From Firmicutes bacterium UBA7523 (GTDB lineage Bacteria; Bacillota; Dethiobacteria; Dethiobacterales; Dethiobacteraceae), in contig DLMZ01000057.1 of the NCBI GenBank assembly GCA_002479415.1, positions 28,799 through 34,040 of the forward strand: a DNA stretch of 5,242 bases. The letters are read 5' to 3'. This document shows positions 4,453-5,242 of this stretch, in pieces; the stretch's first letter is position 1, and every line of letters begins with the position of its first letter. A program made the translations under genes and the position numbers. The notes under the pieces are model-generated. The model saw nothing but the letters and a program-made list of their open reading frames with translations, was not told the origin of the DNA and searched no databases.

Positions 4453-5242
4453 TGACGGAGGAATTTCCCCACCCCAGTAGAAATAAATGCTCCGAATTGT
4501 CTAATATAGGCGATTTCTATGTTAGATGGGAGGGAGCAAAAATGCTGGGGGTGCACATGCAAACAACAGTCAAAACGCTATTTGAAAAAGGACACAGCAA
4601 GACTAAAATCGGAGAAATATTGGGCATTGACCGAAAAACGGTAAGAAAAATACTTAAGAACCCAGATAAAGATGTTCACATTGAGAAACAGCCACATCCA
4701 TCAGTACTGGACAAGCACAGGGAGTTCATCGAGGTCAGCATTTTAAAAGAACTCTCAGCAACGCGAATTTATCAGGATTTGCAAAAAGAAGGCTTTGAAG
4801 GAGCATACTCGACGGTCAGGGATTATGTCAGAAAGCTTAAAGGTAACAGCCAGAAGGCATACATGGTGATTGAGACGCTGCCCGGGGAAGAAGCTCAGGT
4901 AGACTTCGGATACATCGGTACATTAAATATCGGCGGTAAAAGGAAAAAAGCCTGGGTATTTGTGATGACGTTAAGCTATTCACGGTACATGTATGTCAAG
5001 ATCGTTTTTGATCAAACCGTCAAAACCTTTATCAAGTGCCATGTAGAATCATTTAGATATTTTGGCGGTGTTCCCGAGACGGTCAAAATTGACAACTTAA
5101 AGGCTGGAGTTATTGAGGCCAACTTCTATGAGCCAATCATTCAGCGGACATACGCGGCTTTTGCAGCACACTACGGCTTCTGGGCTGATCCTTGCCGGGT
5201 ATACACTCCAACAGATAAGGGTTATGGAAAGCTAACCGTTAT
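4453..5242 (+). mobile_element. IS21-family insertion sequence, left part
   Basis: The element is recognised from its istA. Its left end is placed by inference at the TG of 4453, where the intron sequence stops and TGACGGAGGAATTTCCCCAC begins; IS21 elements usually begin with TG and have T/C-rich inner repeats. About 90 bases separate this point from istA. istB and the right end would lie beyond the window, so the inverted repeats and the target duplication cannot be checked. Confidence 0.7.
4542..5242 (+). CDS. istA: IS21-family transposase IstA, partial (runs off the window)
   Basis: ATG 4542 follows GGGAGGGAG by five bases. The 233 visible residues match IstA: a helix-turn-helix at about 13-38 (FEKGHSKTKIGEILGIDRKT), a second DNA-binding region at about 55-100, and the rve-type integrase core from about 107, with the first catalytic Asp at 121 (in AQVDFG) and the second at 184 (in VKIDNLK). 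IstA joins IS ends to target DNA and works with the ATPase IstB, which is normally encoded next. The third catalytic residue, a Glu in a DKGKVE-like block, should follow residue 227. Here the frame reads DKGYGKLTV instead, which suggests a small deletion and frameshift at about 5223, or else that the last bases are another sequence or an error. Complete IstA proteins are usually 390-520 residues. Confidence 0.88.
   Translation, partial: MLGVHMQTTVKTLFEKGHSKTKIGEILGIDRKTVRKILKNPDKDVHIEKQPHPSVLDKHREFIEVSILKELSATRIYQDLQKEGFEGAYSTVRDYVRKLKGNSQKAYMVIETLPGEEAQVDFGYIGTLNIGGKRKKAWVFVMTLSYSRYMYVKIVFDQTVKTFIKCHVESFRYFGGVPETVKIDNLKAGVIEANFYEPIIQRTYAAFAAHYGFWADPCRVYTPTDKGYGKLTV

Noticed and set aside
1..5242. 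CRISPR array, tRNA or rRNA gene.
   Set aside because: No regularly spaced direct repeats, cloverleaf or ribosomal RNA-like conserved sequence was seen on either strand.

Overview
The window looks like a patchwork from a low-GC Gram-positive (Bacillota-like) chromosome or plasmid. The AT-rich parts carry strong GGAGG-type ribosome binding sites, small membrane proteins, an exported protein and mobile-element debris. No housekeeping gene is present, so the host assignment is an inference. A stretch of clearly higher G+C (about 303 to 1990) sits inside this AT-rich background and is probably of foreign origin.

Layout from left to right. (1) Positions 1-302 hold a decayed fragment of an IS1380-like transposase, interrupted by a TAG codon. 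(2) Positions 370-1458 (+) encode a lone 362-residue protein of unrecognised family with an HELIHH...D zincin-type motif; a good intrinsic terminator follows at 1574-1610. (3) Positions 1611-2020 have no convincing gene, but a run of five closely packed inverted repeats lies at 1778-1920. (4) On the minus strand, a likely operon of small proteins reads from an extended -10 promoter at 2748-2756: a doubtful 42-residue ORF, a 78-residue membrane protein (2303-2539, TTG start) and a 59-residue membrane protein (2021-2200). A 36-residue hydrophobic ORF overlaps the start of this operon on the opposite strand. (5) Positions 2912-3811 (-) encode a 299-residue exported protein with its own sigma-A-like promoter (3943-3971), strong RBS and a terminator hairpin (2821-2869). 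(6) Positions 3989-4131 hold four alternately oriented copies of an ATAACGA core, forming two inverted repeats. (7) Positions 4133-4449 (-) are the 3' end of a group II intron: the maturase C-terminus, domain V (with an extra base) and domain VI. (8) From about 4453 to the window end lies the left part of an IS21-family element with a partial istA, which appears to cut off the intron.

The mobile parts (IS1380 relic, intron tail, IS21) suggest repeated insertion and decay. The cargo consists of uncharacterised genes: the HExxH protein, the small membrane proteins and the exported protein. Nothing in the sequence shows that these three work together. The HExxH protein and the tiny membrane-protein locus are the best candidates for undescribed biology.
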